Assembly (NCBI GenBank): GCA_020433835.1
Contig: JAGRBY010000099.1
Coordinates: 1-16,330, forward strand
Source of the DNA: Anaerolineae bacterium
GTDB lineage: Bacteria; Chloroflexota; Anaerolineae; 4572-78; J111
DNA length: 16,330 nt
Direction of reading: 5' to 3'
Part shown: positions 16,229 through 16,330 of the stretch, piece after piece
Layout: each line of letters begins with the position of its first letter
Numbering within the stretch: position 1 is the first letter of the stretch
Position numbers and translations under genes: made by a program
The notes under the pieces: generated by a model
Database searches by the model: none
The model's input: only the letters and a program-made list of their open reading frames with translations
Told to the model about the DNA's origin: nothing

Positions 16229-16330
16229 GAGGTAGCGCAATATTAAACCGTGGAGAGAGGTAAAGAACCCAGGTTTTTGTCTAAATGGTAAGCATGTTGC
16301 CCAATTGAGCACCAAATAGAAGCCTTCGCC

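Noticed and set aside
16193..16330. Minus-strand frame open from the right edge to a TAG at 16193
   Set aside because: Other minus-strand frames are also open for a while from the edge, and the translation resembles no protein. A partial gene cannot be supported from so little.

Overview
The window reads as chromosomal DNA of a free-living bacterium with moderate GC content. Large soluble GAF/PAS histidine kinases, a GT-C glycosyltransferase, a complete seven-gene Mrp antiporter operon and a lipoprotein thioredoxin occur together. This mix, and the style of the kinases and of the thioredoxin domain, suggest a member of the Chloroflexota (Anaerolineae-like). That placement is inference from general resemblance, not from a marker gene. 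I see no rRNA or tRNA genes, insertion sequences, prophage genes or CRISPR arrays.

Layout. Bases 1-750 (minus) hold the N-terminal 250 residues of a PAS-domain sensor whose C-terminus lies off the left edge. Bases 976-3588 (plus) hold a 43-residue single-helix peptide, a 221-residue secreted or anchored acidic Pro/Ser-rich protein with a tandem 36-bp repeat, and a GT-C (PMT/ArnT-like) glycosyltransferase. Two large histidine kinases then diverge from a shared 321-base intergenic region: a GAF-PAS-PAS kinase (minus, 3589-5709) and a 4xGAF-PAS kinase (plus, 6031-9126). Neither has a response regulator nearby. The plus-strand kinase promoter is overlapped by a perfect 9-bp inverted repeat centred on its -10 box. 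After a 307-base leader with a good promoter and a hairpin at the predicted transcription start comes mrpABCDEFG (9434-15356), closed by a strong bidirectional terminator.

The most interesting locus is at the right end (15431-16135, minus). Read normally it is two unrelated-looking open frames, but they are in the same frame and are separated by one TGA. The TGA falls exactly where the first cysteine of a thioredoxin W-C-P-T-C-K active site belongs. Downstream, a 6-bp hairpin with a 5-nt loop lies at a distance compatible with a bacterial SECIS element. I therefore annotate one 234-residue lipoprotein with a probable selenocysteine (U154-P-T-C157). A recent nonsense mutation or sequencing error at a Cys codon is the main alternative. 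None of the 13 complete genes in the window ends in TGA, and no other gene contains an in-frame TGA. That argues against general TGA reassignment and is compatible with specialised use of the codon.

How the genes fit together: the Mrp complex couples proton uptake to Na+ (or K+) export and so serves pH and sodium homeostasis. The kinases are cytoplasmic sensors whose partners must lie elsewhere. The glycosyltransferase and the acidic surface protein are probably cotranscribed and may act on the cell envelope together. The thioredoxin lipoprotein would act in thiol redox chemistry outside the cytoplasmic membrane.
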